Part shown: piece after piece, positions 26,998 to 35,918 of the stretch | How positions within the stretch are numbered: position 1 is the stretch's first letter | Layout of the letters: each line of letters starts with the position of its first letter | Assembly (NCBI RefSeq): GCF_000190595.1 | Contig: NC_015167.1 | Coordinates: forward strand, 2,712,501-2,776,500 | DNA: 64,000 bases | Origin: Cellulophaga lytica DSM 7489 | Lineage (GTDB): Bacteria; Bacteroidota; Bacteroidia; Flavobacteriales; Flavobacteriaceae | Direction of reading: 5' to 3' | Position numbers and translations under genes: made by a program | The notes under the pieces: generated by a model | Database searches by the model: none | What the model was told of the DNA's origin: nothing | Seen by the model: only the letters and a program-made list of their open reading frames with translations

Positions 26998-29301
26998 TTA
27001 TGCGGTAATTAAGTTATTTTGATTAATAGTTATAGACTTACCATTAACCATTAACGTAAGCTCTTCTCCTTTTAATAGTTCAAAAGTATTTTTATTTTGT
27101 GTTACACTTACTTTAATAGTGTGGTTTCTAAAATTCACTTTAAATGAATAACCATCCCATTCTTTAGGTATTTTAGGGCTAAAAGATAAAGTGTTATTGC
27201 GTACGCGCATACCACCAAAACCTTCTATAATGCTCATCCAAGTACCAGCCATAGATGTAATATGTAAGCCTTCTTCTACCTCTTTGTTGTAATCATCTAA
27301 ATCTAGTCTAGATGTTCTTAAATAAAAACTATATGCTTGGTCCATACGGTCTAACTTTGCGGCTAAAATACTATGTACACAAGGAGAAAGTGAACTTTCA
27401 TGTACTGTAAAAGGTTCATAAAAATCAAAATGACGCTCTATCTCTTCAATAGTAAAATTGTCTTCAAATAAATAAAAACCCTGTAAAGTATCTGCTTGTT
27501 TTATATATGGTGAACGTAAAATTCTGTCCCAAGACCATTTCTGATTAATAGGGCGTTGAGAATTTTTTAAGCTAGAAGCCGGAGTTAGTTCTTTATCTAA
27601 AAAACCGTCTTGTTGTAAAAATACATTATGCTCCTCAGAAAACGGAAAATACATATTATCTGCAACGTCTTTCCATTTTTTAATTTCATCGGAATTTAAA
27701 TTAACTTTAGACATTATACGATCATAATCTGAAGCATAATTTTCTTTAATATTAGCAATAGTTTCTACGGTATAATTAATACACCATTGCGCCATATAGT
27801 TTGTATACCAGTTATTATTTATATTGTTCTCATACTCATTAGGGCCAGTAACACCAAGAATAACATATTTATTTTGCTTGGTAGAAAAAGTAGCTCTTTG
27901 GTGCCAAAAGCGTGCTATACCAATAAGAACTTCTAATCCTTTTTCTGGAATGTAACTGTAGTCTCCCGTGTATCTGTAATAATTGTAAATAGCAAAAGCA
28001 ATGGCACCGTTTCTGTGTATTTCCTCAAAAGTTATTTCCCACTCGTTATGGCATTCTTCGCCATTCATAGTTACCATTGGGTACAATGCAGCTCCGTTAG
28101 AAAAATCTAACTTTTCTGCATTCTCTATTGCTTTTTCTAGGTGATTGTATCTGTATGCTAATAAATTACGACCAACATTTTGGTCTTTAGTAGCCATATA
28201 AAAAGGCAAACAATAAGCCTCTGTGTCCCAGTACGTACTACCGCCATATTTTTCGCCAGTAAAACCTTTAGGTCCAATATTTAGCTGTGCATCTGTACCT
28301 AAATATGTTTGGTTTAACTGAAAAATGTTAAAACGGATACCTTGCTGCGCTTTAACATCACCGTTAATGGTAATATCTGATGTTTCCCAGATTGTTGCCC
28401 ATGCATTTTTTTGAGCTTCTAATAAAGCATTAAAACCAGTAGAAGTAGCTTTTTCTAAAGCTTTTGTAGCAGCAGAAATAAGCTTGTCTTTAGGGTGGTT
28501 TCTATCTACAGTATACCCAGCAAATTTGTGTATAGTAAAAGAAGATTTTGCATCTACATCTGCAGTGTAATTGTATGTGATTTTATTTTCTAGCTTTTCT
28601 ATTTTAGGAGTAATATCTGTTTTTTTATCATTTAAAAAACACTCAGACTCCATAAAAGTACAGGTGTTAAACTCTGTTTTTAAAGTATGTGCCTCTATAA
28701 ATGCTTTATTGTCTTTAGAATTTATGCTAGTTATTTCCCAAAATTTATCATCCCAGTTGGTGTCTTCATTGGTAATGCCTGCATCTAAATAAGGACTATA
28801 CGTTATTGTTGCATCTACGTTTACAGGAGTAATAGTGTAATTAATGGCACCAACTTCATCTAAAGTTAAACTTAAAAAGCGTTTTGTTTTTACAGTAACA
28901 ACTACATTATTTTTTAGGGTAGCGGTAAAAGTTCTAGACAGCCAACCTTCTTGCATATTTAACTCTCTCTTAAAATTATCTACTTTACACGTAAATAAAT
29001 CCAGATTTTCTCCGTTAACTTGCACGTTAATACCAATCCAATTTGGAGCATTTAATACTTTTGCAAAATACTCTGGATACCCTTTTTTCCACCAACCAAC
29101 TTTAGTTTTATCTGGGTAATAAACACCCGCAATGTAGCTCCCCTGAAACGTTGGTCCTGAGTAGTATTCTTCAAAATTTGCTCTTTGTCCCATTGCACCG
29201 TTTCCAATGCTAAACAAGCTTTCTGAAGATTTAACTCTGTCTGTATTAAAACCTTCTTCTATGATAGACCAGTTGTTTGGTATGATATAATCTTGATTCA
29301 T
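26998..29301 (-). CDS. GH65 family phosphorylase (maltose phosphorylase type)
   Basis: A 767-aa cytoplasmic enzyme without signal peptide, the usual GH65 length. It has the N-terminal beta-sandwich (about 1-260), a linker, an (alpha/alpha)6 barrel with the acidic cluster NGEECHNEWEITFEEIHRNG (residues about 413-432, containing the general acid), and a C-terminal beta-sheet domain. Phosphorolysis of maltose yields beta-glucose-1-phosphate and glucose. The beta-phosphoglucomutase encoded directly downstream supports this product and argues for maltose (or another alpha-glucobiose such as trehalose or kojibiose) rather than a hydrolytic role. The exact disaccharide cannot be set by eye. Confidence 0.93.
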   Translation of the reverse strand: MNQDYIIPNNWSIIEEGFNTDRVKSSESLFSIGNGAMGQRANFEEYYSGPTFQGSYIAGVYYPDKTKVGWWKKGYPEYFAKVLNAPNWIGINVQVNGENLDLFTCKVDNFKRELNMQEGWLSRTFTATLKNNVVVTVKTKRFLSLTLDEVGAINYTITPVNVDATITYSPYLDAGITNEDTNWDDKFWEITSINSKDNKAFIEAHTLKTEFNTCTFMESECFLNDKKTDITPKIEKLENKITYNYTADVDAKSSFTIHKFAGYTVDRNHPKDKLISAATKALEKATSTGFNALLEAQKNAWATIWETSDITINGDVKAQQGIRFNIFQLNQTYLGTDAQLNIGPKGFTGEKYGGSTYWDTEAYCLPFYMATKDQNVGRNLLAYRYNHLEKAIENAEKLDFSNGAALYPMVTMNGEECHNEWEITFEEIHRNGAIAFAIYNYYRYTGDYSYIPEKGLEVLIGIARFWHQRATFSTKQNKYVILGVTGPNEYENNINNNWYTNYMAQWCINYTVETIANIKENYASDYDRIMSKVNLNSDEIKKWKDVADNMYFPFSEEHNVFLQQDGFLDKELTPASSLKNSQRPINQKWSWDRILRSPYIKQADTLQGFYLFEDNFTIEEIERHFDFYEPFTVHESSLSPCVHSILAAKLDRMDQAYSFYLRTSRLDLDDYNKEVEEGLHITSMAGTWMSIIEGFGGMRVRNNTLSFSPKIPKEWDGYSFKVNFRNHTIKVSVTQNKNTFELLKGEELTLMVNGKSITINQNNLITA

Positions 29302-29357
29302 AATTTCTTATGCTATTGATTCTTGTAAATAGTACTTTTAGTAAGTTAGTATCTACC

Positions 29358-30014
29358 TTATTTTTTTATTAATTCTTGTATAAAGTCTGATGAGATTTCT
29401 GTAAAATCTTTAAAAACGTAATCTGCTTCATATAAAACAGAAGCATCTCCAATACCAATGCTAATCATATTTGCAGCATTGGCGGCTTTAATACCAGCAG
29501 TGGCATCTTCAAAAACAATACAATTTTCTGGAGCTATAGAAAGTGCCTTTGCAGCATTTAAAAACACCTCAGGATCTGGTTTACCTTTAGTAACCCCATT
29601 ACCATCTATAATGGCACTAAACTTTTGTATTAGATGTACTTTTTGTAAAATAACCTCTGCGTTTTTACTTGCCGAACCTAAAGCAATACCTTGTTTTTCT
29701 TTTTCTAAAAGCTCTAAAACTCTAGGTACATCTGGTAAAATTTCTGAAGCGTCCATTTTTTCTATATGCAGTAAATAATCTTCATTTTTTTTAGCCATTA
29801 AGCCAGTAAACTCTTCGTTATCTAGAGTAATATTACCCCAGTTAAGTATTTTTTCTAAAGATTTTACTCTGCTAACACCTTTTAGTTGCTCATTTTGTTC
29901 ATGAGTAAATTCAACACCAATAGAATTAGCTAGTTTTTGCCAAGCTAAAAAATGGTATTTGGCTGTATCTACAATAACGCCATCTAGGTCAAATATGAAT
30001 CCTTTTCTTTTCAT
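29358..30014 (-). CDS. pgmB: Beta-phosphoglucomutase
   Basis: HAD-superfamily enzyme of 218 aa. The nucleophile and acid/base are Asp9 and Asp11 in FDLDGVIVDTAKYH. GSASKN (motif II) lies near residue 117, and GKPDPEVF plus the acidic FEDATAGIKAA motif near residues 145-175. It converts beta-glucose-1-phosphate to glucose-6-phosphate, completing the phosphorolytic maltose route with the adjacent GH65 enzyme. It starts 1 nt after the MFS transporter stop, so translational coupling is likely. Confidence 0.95.
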   Translation of the reverse strand: MKRKGFIFDLDGVIVDTAKYHFLAWQKLANSIGVEFTHEQNEQLKGVSRVKSLEKILNWGNITLDNEEFTGLMAKKNEDYLLHIEKMDASEILPDVPRVLELLEKEKQGIALGSASKNAEVILQKVHLIQKFSAIIDGNGVTKGKPDPEVFLNAAKALSIAPENCIVFEDATAGIKAANAANMISIGIGDASVLYEADYVFKDFTEISSDFIQELIKK

Positions 30015-30015
30015 T

Positions 30016-31392
30016 TTATTCTTCTATTGTTTGATAAGAAATTGCACTTTTTTCGGTAATTAAGAAGTTGCATAAACCAGCAATAATTAAGCTTATACCA
30101 GCAATAATCATTGCATTTATAGCGCCTTCTCCTAATAAATTAGAGATAATATTTATGCCACCTATAGCAGCAATAATTTGAGGTATAACTATAAACATAT
30201 TAAAAATGCCCATAAAAACCCCCATTCTTTTAGGGTCTACAGCACTAGAAAGCATAGCATATGGCATAGATAAAATACTACCCCAAGCAAAGCCAATTAG
30301 TATAAAACATAAGGTTAAATATTCTGGAGACGGAATAAAATACATTAACAAAAAGCCAACACCACCAATAATTAAAGAGCACATATGTACTATTTTTCTA
30401 TTGATTCTTTTTCTAGAAGTATACAATACTAATATTAGGGCAAATGCCATAGATGATAAACCATAAGTTCCCATATAAGAACCTACTAAGTTTGATGATT
30501 TCTGGAACGCCTCATTAGTAGTATTAAAAGCAAGTAAATCTTCAGCTATCTCCATATTATAATTAGCCTCTACTGGAGCAGGTGTATTAAAAACGTGTTC
30601 TGTTAGTGCTGGGTTAGCCATACTCCACATTGTAAAAAAGGCAAACCAGCTAAAAAACTGAATTACACCTAACTTTTTCATAGTAGAAGGCATATTGCCA
30701 ATATTGTTTATGATATCTGAAATAAACTGATTTTTTTTAGCCTTTTCTCTTTTAAATTCTTCCATATCTTCTGGCGGATACTCCGATGTAGTAAATATGG
30801 TGTACAGTATGCTAATTAAAAATACAACCGCACCTATGGCAAATGCTACTTTTACAGACATTGGTACCACTCCAGAAGGAGCAGCATCACTTACACCAAG
30901 TTTAGATACCATCCAGGGTAAATTACTGGCAACCCAAGTACCAATACCAATAATTAATGTTTGTATAACAAAACCGTAAGAGCGTTGTGAGTCTGGCAAT
31001 TTATCTGCTACTAAAGCCCTAAAAGGTTCCATAGAAACATTAATTGACGCATCTAAAATCCATAAAAAACCAGCGGCAATCCACAAAACAGGAGAGTGTG
31101 GTACTAAAAATAAAGCTAGGGAACTTAAAATAGCACCAATTAAAAAATAAGGTTTTCTTCTTCCCCAACGTGCGCTCCAAGTACGGTCACTTAAATAACC
31201 AATAATTGGTTGTACAACCAGTCCTGTTAAAGGAGCGGCAATCCATAAAAGAGGTATAGCATCTTTTTCTGCACCTAGCGTCTGAAAAATTCTGGACATA
31301 AAACCGCCTTGTAGGGCAAATCCAAATTGAATTCCCAGGAACCCGAAACTCATGTTCCAGATCTGCCAGAAACCAAGTTTCTGTTTTTCCAT
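30016..31392 (-). CDS. MFS maltose/maltodextrin transporter (SLC45-like)
   Basis: Inner-membrane permease of 458 aa with about 12 hydrophobic helices. The MFS loop motif appears as GYLSDRTWSARWGRRKPYFLIG near residues 63-84, as in sucrose/maltose SLC45-like carriers. Others are RALVADKLPDSQRSYGF and a conserved SMPYAMLSSAVDPKRMGVFMGIFNM. It would bring maltose or short dextrins produced by periplasmic GH13 enzymes to the cytoplasmic GH65. First gene of the six-gene leftward operon; a candidate promoter lies at the lacI 3' end (31502-31534). Confidence 0.92.
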   Translation of the reverse strand: MEKQKLGFWQIWNMSFGFLGIQFGFALQGGFMSRIFQTLGAEKDAIPLLWIAAPLTGLVVQPIIGYLSDRTWSARWGRRKPYFLIGAILSSLALFLVPHSPVLWIAAGFLWILDASINVSMEPFRALVADKLPDSQRSYGFVIQTLIIGIGTWVASNLPWMVSKLGVSDAAPSGVVPMSVKVAFAIGAVVFLISILYTIFTTSEYPPEDMEEFKREKAKKNQFISDIINNIGNMPSTMKKLGVIQFFSWFAFFTMWSMANPALTEHVFNTPAPVEANYNMEIAEDLLAFNTTNEAFQKSSNLVGSYMGTYGLSSMAFALILVLYTSRKRINRKIVHMCSLIIGGVGFLLMYFIPSPEYLTLCFILIGFAWGSILSMPYAMLSSAVDPKRMGVFMGIFNMFIVIPQIIAAIGGINIISNLLGEGAINAMIIAGISLIIAGLCNFLITEKSAISYQTIEE

Positions 31393-31415
31393 AATGTAAA
31401 TATTTAGTATAAAAA

Positions 31416-31449
31416 TACAGCGCCAGTTTTTGTGTCAGTGTGGCGTGTA
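31416..31449. repeat. Imperfect inverted repeat in the leader of the MFS operon
   Basis: TACAGCGCCA (31416-31425) and TGGCGTGTA (31441-31449) pair with one bulged base around a 15-nt loop. It lies 24 nt before the MFS start codon and could be an RNA hairpin or a protein-binding site. Confidence 0.35.
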
Positions 31450-31501
31450 TAGGGTGCGAAGTGTAAAAATATTAAGTGTTAAGTTTAATATTTTGATGGG
31501 G

Positions 31502-31534
31502 TAAAGATATAAAATTTTTAATACAGATTACAAA
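31502..31534 (-). promoter_or_regulatory. Candidate promoter of the MFS-GH65-GH13 operon
   Basis: Read leftward: TTTG (plus CAAA 31531-31534), a 21-nt spacer, TATCTTTA (plus 31502-31509), which is 7 of 8 bases of TAnnTTTG. It overlaps the last codons of the LacI gene. Transcription of the operon from the lacI promoter is an alternative. Confidence 0.4.
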
Positions 31535-32565
31535 ACTGTATTTTTTTCTGATGATTTTCTAACAATTAAATCGGTAGAAATAACTTTACGTTGGTATTCT
31601 TTATTTGCTGTTTTGTTTTGAATACGATCTAACAATAATTCTGCAGCGTGCTCGCCAATTGTAATACCGTGTTGGTCTATTGTAGATAAAGAAGGTGTTG
31701 AGAATGAAGATATTAATCCGTCTGTAAACCCAACAACACAAAGTTCATTAGGAATTTGTAAATCTTTTTCTTTAGCTATTTTTATAACATTTGCAGCATA
31801 AATTTCATTTACAGCAACAATACCATCATAACTTAAATTAGAGTTGTGCATAAATGTGCTTATTTGTTTGGTAATGCTAGAGTTGTCGTTTACTTTAAAA
31901 ATAAGATTTTCATCTATAGCAATTCCTTTTTCTTCTAAAGCTCTTTTGTAGCCAATTGTGCGTAATGCACCAACATTTACGTGGTCTGGAGTAGATAATA
32001 TAGCTATTTTTTTACAACCAACATTAAGCAAATGTTTGGTTGCTTTGTAGCCACCTCCAATGTCGTCTACAATAACTTTGTCACAATCTATTTTATCAGA
32101 AATTCTATCAAATAAAACTAAGGGAATATTGTAATCTTTTAATTCATTAAAATGCTCAAAGTCGCCTTTTTCTAAGGTTTCTTTAGCTATAGAAACAAGC
32201 AAGCCATCTACGCTTCCATTAGCCATCATTTGTATGTTTAACTTTTCTTTTTCATAAGATTCATTAGATAAGCATATCATAACATTGTAATCTCTGCCGT
32301 TAGCAATTTTTTCAATACCACTAATAACTCTAGAAAAAAAATGATGCACAATTTCTGGAATAATTACGCCAATTACCATAGTTTTATTATTACGTAATTT
32401 TTGAGCAAGCATATTAGGCTTGTAATGATACAAGTCTGCAAAGGCTTTAACTTTTTTACGTGTTTCTTCACTAATTTCTGGACTATTTTTTAATGCTCTA
32501 GATACTGTAGAAGAAGACACACCTAGCTCTTTTGCAATGTCTTTTATGGTAATTTTGGCTTTCAT
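31528..32565 (-). CDS. LacI family transcriptional regulator
   Basis: DNA-binding repressor/activator of 345 aa from the ATG at 32565 (MKAKITIKDIAKELG). The upstream ATG at 32580 adds five residues with no family support. The N-terminal LacI helix-turn-helix (KITIKDIAKELGVSSSTVSRALKNSPEIS) is followed by the hinge (YKPNMLAQKLRNNKT) and a periplasmic-binding-protein-like effector domain with VDDIGGGYKATKHLL and VVGFTDGLISSFSTPSLSTI. It is divergent from susC, with the 12-bp palindrome GCAACGCGTTGC between them, and would control both arms of the maltodextrin locus. The effector is presumably maltose or a dextrin derivative (inference). Its position replaces the SusR type of regulator known from Bacteroides. 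Confidence 0.93.
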   Translation of the reverse strand: MKAKITIKDIAKELGVSSSTVSRALKNSPEISEETRKKVKAFADLYHYKPNMLAQKLRNNKTMVIGVIIPEIVHHFFSRVISGIEKIANGRDYNVMICLSNESYEKEKLNIQMMANGSVDGLLVSIAKETLEKGDFEHFNELKDYNIPLVLFDRISDKIDCDKVIVDDIGGGYKATKHLLNVGCKKIAILSTPDHVNVGALRTIGYKRALEEKGIAIDENLIFKVNDNSSITKQISTFMHNSNLSYDGIVAVNEIYAANVIKIAKEKDLQIPNELCVVGFTDGLISSFSTPSLSTIDQHGITIGEHAAELLLDRIQNKTANKEYQRKVISTDLIVRKSSEKNTVL

Positions 32566-32714
32566 AATATAAAGATACAACGTTTGTAAACATCAATTAA
32601 GTATTAACTCTAAATTGATAATACCTAATTTTTAATAGCAAATAAATAACAATCTATTAAAATTGGAGTCATTTTTTATGATAAAAACACACTTTTTGAT
32701 AAAGTTGTTAACAT

Positions 32715-32726
32715 GCAACGCGTTGC
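32715..32726. promoter_or_regulatory. Probable LacI-family operator
   Basis: Perfect 12-bp palindrome GCAACGCGTTGC with a central CG, the typical form of LacI/GalR operators. It is GC-rich in an AT-rich intergenic region and is located between lacI and susC, just upstream of the susC -7 box. Confidence 0.7.
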
Positions 32727-32735
32727 GTAACTCTG

Positions 32736-32743
32736 TAGATTTG
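32736..32743 (+). promoter_or_regulatory. Candidate -7 box of the susC operon
   Basis: TAGATTTG matches TAnnTTTG exactly. No TTTG lies at the usual -33 spacing; instead the operator palindrome occupies about 10-21 bp upstream. This would give an mRNA leader of about 80 nt and fits a regulated promoter. Confidence 0.5.
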
Positions 32744-32830
32744 TTAAATTAAAGTTAAGCTTATACTTTCACTGAGCGAAATATAAAAATGTGTTAAGTT
32801 TTAATCAAATTATTAACTCAAACTAACTTT

Positions 32831-35800
32831 ATGAATAAACTAAAAAACATCTTTTTAGGTGTGTTTCTTTTTTTTCCACTGCTGTTTTTTGCACAACAAA
32901 CAGTATCTGGTAAAATTACAGACAATGTAACAAAAGCTCCATTATTAGGAGTTAATGTTGTTGTAAAAGGAACAACAAACGGATCTATTTCAGATTTTGA
33001 CGGATTGTACGAAATTAGAAATGTAAATATGGGTGATGTACTTTTATTTACTTCTATTGGTTATAATCCTAAAGAAGTGAAAGTTACTTCTAGTACTTTA
33101 AATGTAGAAATGACAGAATCTACAGAATTACTAGATGAGGTTGTACTAATTGGTTACGGTAGTGCCAAAAAAGAAGATTTAACGGGTTCTGTAGATGTGT
33201 TATCATCTAAAGACTTTAACCAGGGCTCTGTGGTTTCTGCAGACCAATTGTTAACTGGTAAAATGGCTGGTGTACGTATTACATCTAACGGTGGGCAACC
33301 AGATGCAGCACCAAATATTAGAATTAGAGGTGGTTCTTCATTATCTGCAAACAATAGTCCATTAATAGTTATAGATGGTATTCCAGTAGATAATACTAAC
33401 CCTGCTGGTGTAGGCAACCCTTTGTCTCTAATAAACCCTAATGATATAGAAAGTTTTAGTGTTTTAAAAGATGCTTCTGCTACTGCTATATACGGTTCTA
33501 GAGCTTCTAACGGTGTTATTATAATTTCTACTAAAAAGGGTACATCTGGCGAAGTTAAGTTTAACTTTTCATCAGACGTGTCTGTTAGTAATGTTGCTAA
33601 CTCTATAGACTTAATGAATAGTCAACAATACGTTAGTTATATTCAGCAATACCACCCAACTTACACTAATTTATTAGGTATAGATGATCCTAGTACAAAT
33701 GTTACAGATAATTTGGCTACTCCAGGTATAGAAGGAAGAATACTTTCAGATACTGATTGGCAAGACGAAATTTATAGAACAGCAATATCTACAAACACAA
33801 ACTTTAGTGCTAGAGCAAATTTAGGAGGTAAAATTCCTTTTAGAGGTTCTATAGGTTACACAAATACTGGTGGTGTAGTTAAAACTAACGATTATGAAAG
33901 AGTTAGTTTATCTGCCAAATTAACACCAACTTTTTTTGATGATCACTTAAAAGTAAGTTTAAATGCTAAAGGATTATATTCTGAAAAAAATGCTATTGAT
34001 GAAGGCGGTGCTTTAGGAGGGGCTGTAAATATGGATCCTACAAAGCCTGTTTTTGATGTAAACCCAAACAACCGTTTTGGAGGATTTTACCAAAATACAA
34101 TTGTAGATGGTAATAGATTATTGCTAGATGGCCAGAGTAATCCTTTGGCATTATTAAAACAAAGAGAAAGGCCAGAAGAAGTAAAACGTTTTTTAGGAAA
34201 TATAGAACTAGATTACAAATTACATGCTTTGCCAGAATTAAGAGCAGTTTTAAATTTAGGTTTAGAAGCATCTAAGGCAAACATTGAAGAAAGGTTTTTA
34301 GATAATTCTATTGCTACTTACAGGTTTAATAACGCAGATACAGATATTAATACCAATTATTTGTTTAATCCAGGTGTTAATTATACAGAAAATCAAGATA
34401 TTACAAATACAACACTAGATGCTTACTTAGTTTATACTAAAGAGTTTGATGGCTTTGTAAAAAGATTTGAAGTACAAGGAGGTTACTCTTACCAAAATTT
34501 TAAAAATGATGGAACATCTGTTCAATACAGATACAATGATGAATCAGGTTTAAGAGAAGAGTTAATAAATCCCAACAATTTAAATAATAGGTATTATAAT
34601 GTACTAAACCTACAATCTTACTTTGGAAGAGCAAATATAGATTTAGCAGAACAGTTTTTAGTAACATTATCTTTTAGAGCAGATGGTTCTTCATTATTTA
34701 CAGAGGAAAATAGATGGGGATATTTTCCTGCGGCAGCGGTTGCTTGGAAAATTGGTAATGCTGGTTTTGTAGAAAACTCTAATGTTATTAATGACCTAAA
34801 ATTAAGGTTAGGAGCAGGTAAAACAGGACAGCAAGATATTACTGGCGCTGTTGGTTATTACCCGTCTTCACCATTATTTACTATTGGTTCTACTACTAGT
34901 CAGTACTTAAGTGGAGTAAACTTATACTCTGCTAAAGCATTTAATCCAGACTTAACTTGGGAAAAAACAACAACATACAATGTTGGTTTAGATTTTGATT
35001 TATTTGCAAACGGAATTGTTTCTGGTTCTGTAGATTTTTATCAAAAACAAACAAAAGATTTACTAGCAAGAACAGCTGTGCCTCCTGGGCAAGCATTATC
35101 AGATGCATTTGTACAAAATGTAGGTGAAACAGAGAGTAAAGGTTTTGAAGTAAATTTAAACTTAAGACCTATTAGCACAGAAGATTTTACCTTAGAGTTT
35201 AATTCAAATGTTGGGTACAATAGATCTGAGGTTACTAGTTTAAAAGATGTAACTAGAATTACTGCGGCAGAGTCTGGTTTACCAACAGGTACAGGAGTAA
35301 GTTTAGCATACCATGCTGTAGGTTACCAACCATATTCTGCATGGGTATTTAAGCAGGTTTATGACACAAATGGAGATCCTATTTCTAATGCATTTGTAGA
35401 TATTAACGGTGATAATGTTATAAATAATGATGATAGATATTATGAAACATTAAGGCCTAATTGGACTTTTGGTTTTGGTCTTAATTTTAACTATAAAAAC
35501 TGGGACCTAAGTTCTAGCTTTAGAGGACAATTAGGAGGTCAAGTATACAACGCAAGAAGGTTAACTTCTGGTTGGATTGATAGAGCTATACCAAACAATA
35601 GTAATAGTTTAAGTAATGTATTGGATTTTAATTCTGATGCAGCTACCACTTCTTTTGCAAATGTGCAGGGTAATATTCCTTTCTCAGATTATTTCTTAGA
35701 AGATGCTTCTTTTTTAAGAATGGAAAACATTGTTATTGGTTTTAGAGTACCTAATTTCTTAAAAGATACTTCTTTAAGAATATATGGTGCTGCTAATAAC

Positions 35801-35914
35801 CTTTTTGTTATAAGTGATTATAGCGGACAAGACCCTGAGAATTTTAACTCAATAGATAACAATTTCTACCCAAGACCTAGAGTATTTACCTTGGGATTAA
35901 ATTTAGACTTTTAG
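32831..35914 (+). CDS. SusC-like TonB-dependent outer-membrane transporter (maltodextrin locus)
   Basis: A 1027-aa outer-membrane receptor. A signal peptide (to about residue 22, LFFAQQ) is followed by a carboxypeptidase-regulatory-like domain (QTVSGKITDNVTKAPLLGVNVVVKG), the region EVVLIGYGSAKKEDLTGSV, a plug with RIRGGSSLSANNSPLIVIDGIP and a 22-strand-type barrel ending in LGLNLDF. With SusD it forms the lidded importer of starch oligosaccharides, powered by TonB-ExbBD. It is the first gene of the rightward operon, under the predicted LacI operator, and susD begins 4 nt after its stop. Confidence 0.95.
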   Translation: MNKLKNIFLGVFLFFPLLFFAQQTVSGKITDNVTKAPLLGVNVVVKGTTNGSISDFDGLYEIRNVNMGDVLLFTSIGYNPKEVKVTSSTLNVEMTESTELLDEVVLIGYGSAKKEDLTGSVDVLSSKDFNQGSVVSADQLLTGKMAGVRITSNGGQPDAAPNIRIRGGSSLSANNSPLIVIDGIPVDNTNPAGVGNPLSLINPNDIESFSVLKDASATAIYGSRASNGVIIISTKKGTSGEVKFNFSSDVSVSNVANSIDLMNSQQYVSYIQQYHPTYTNLLGIDDPSTNVTDNLATPGIEGRILSDTDWQDEIYRTAISTNTNFSARANLGGKIPFRGSIGYTNTGGVVKTNDYERVSLSAKLTPTFFDDHLKVSLNAKGLYSEKNAIDEGGALGGAVNMDPTKPVFDVNPNNRFGGFYQNTIVDGNRLLLDGQSNPLALLKQRERPEEVKRFLGNIELDYKLHALPELRAVLNLGLEASKANIEERFLDNSIATYRFNNADTDINTNYLFNPGVNYTENQDITNTTLDAYLVYTKEFDGFVKRFEVQGGYSYQNFKNDGTSVQYRYNDESGLREELINPNNLNNRYYNVLNLQSYFGRANIDLAEQFLVTLSFRADGSSLFTEENRWGYFPAAAVAWKIGNAGFVENSNVINDLKLRLGAGKTGQQDITGAVGYYPSSPLFTIGSTTSQYLSGVNLYSAKAFNPDLTWEKTTTYNVGLDFDLFANGIVSGSVDFYQKQTKDLLARTAVPPGQALSDAFVQNVGETESKGFEVNLNLRPISTEDFTLEFNSNVGYNRSEVTSLKDVTRITAAESGLPTGTGVSLAYHAVGYQPYSAWVFKQVYDTNGDPISNAFVDINGDNVINNDDRYYETLRPNWTFGFGLNFNYKNWDLSSSFRGQLGGQVYNARRLTSGWIDRAIPNNSNSLSNVLDFNSDAATTSFANVQGNIPFSDYFLEDASFLRMENIVIGFRVPNFLKDTSLRIYGAANNLFVISDYSGQDPENFNSIDNNFYPRPRVFTLGLNLDF

Positions 35915-35918
35915 GATT

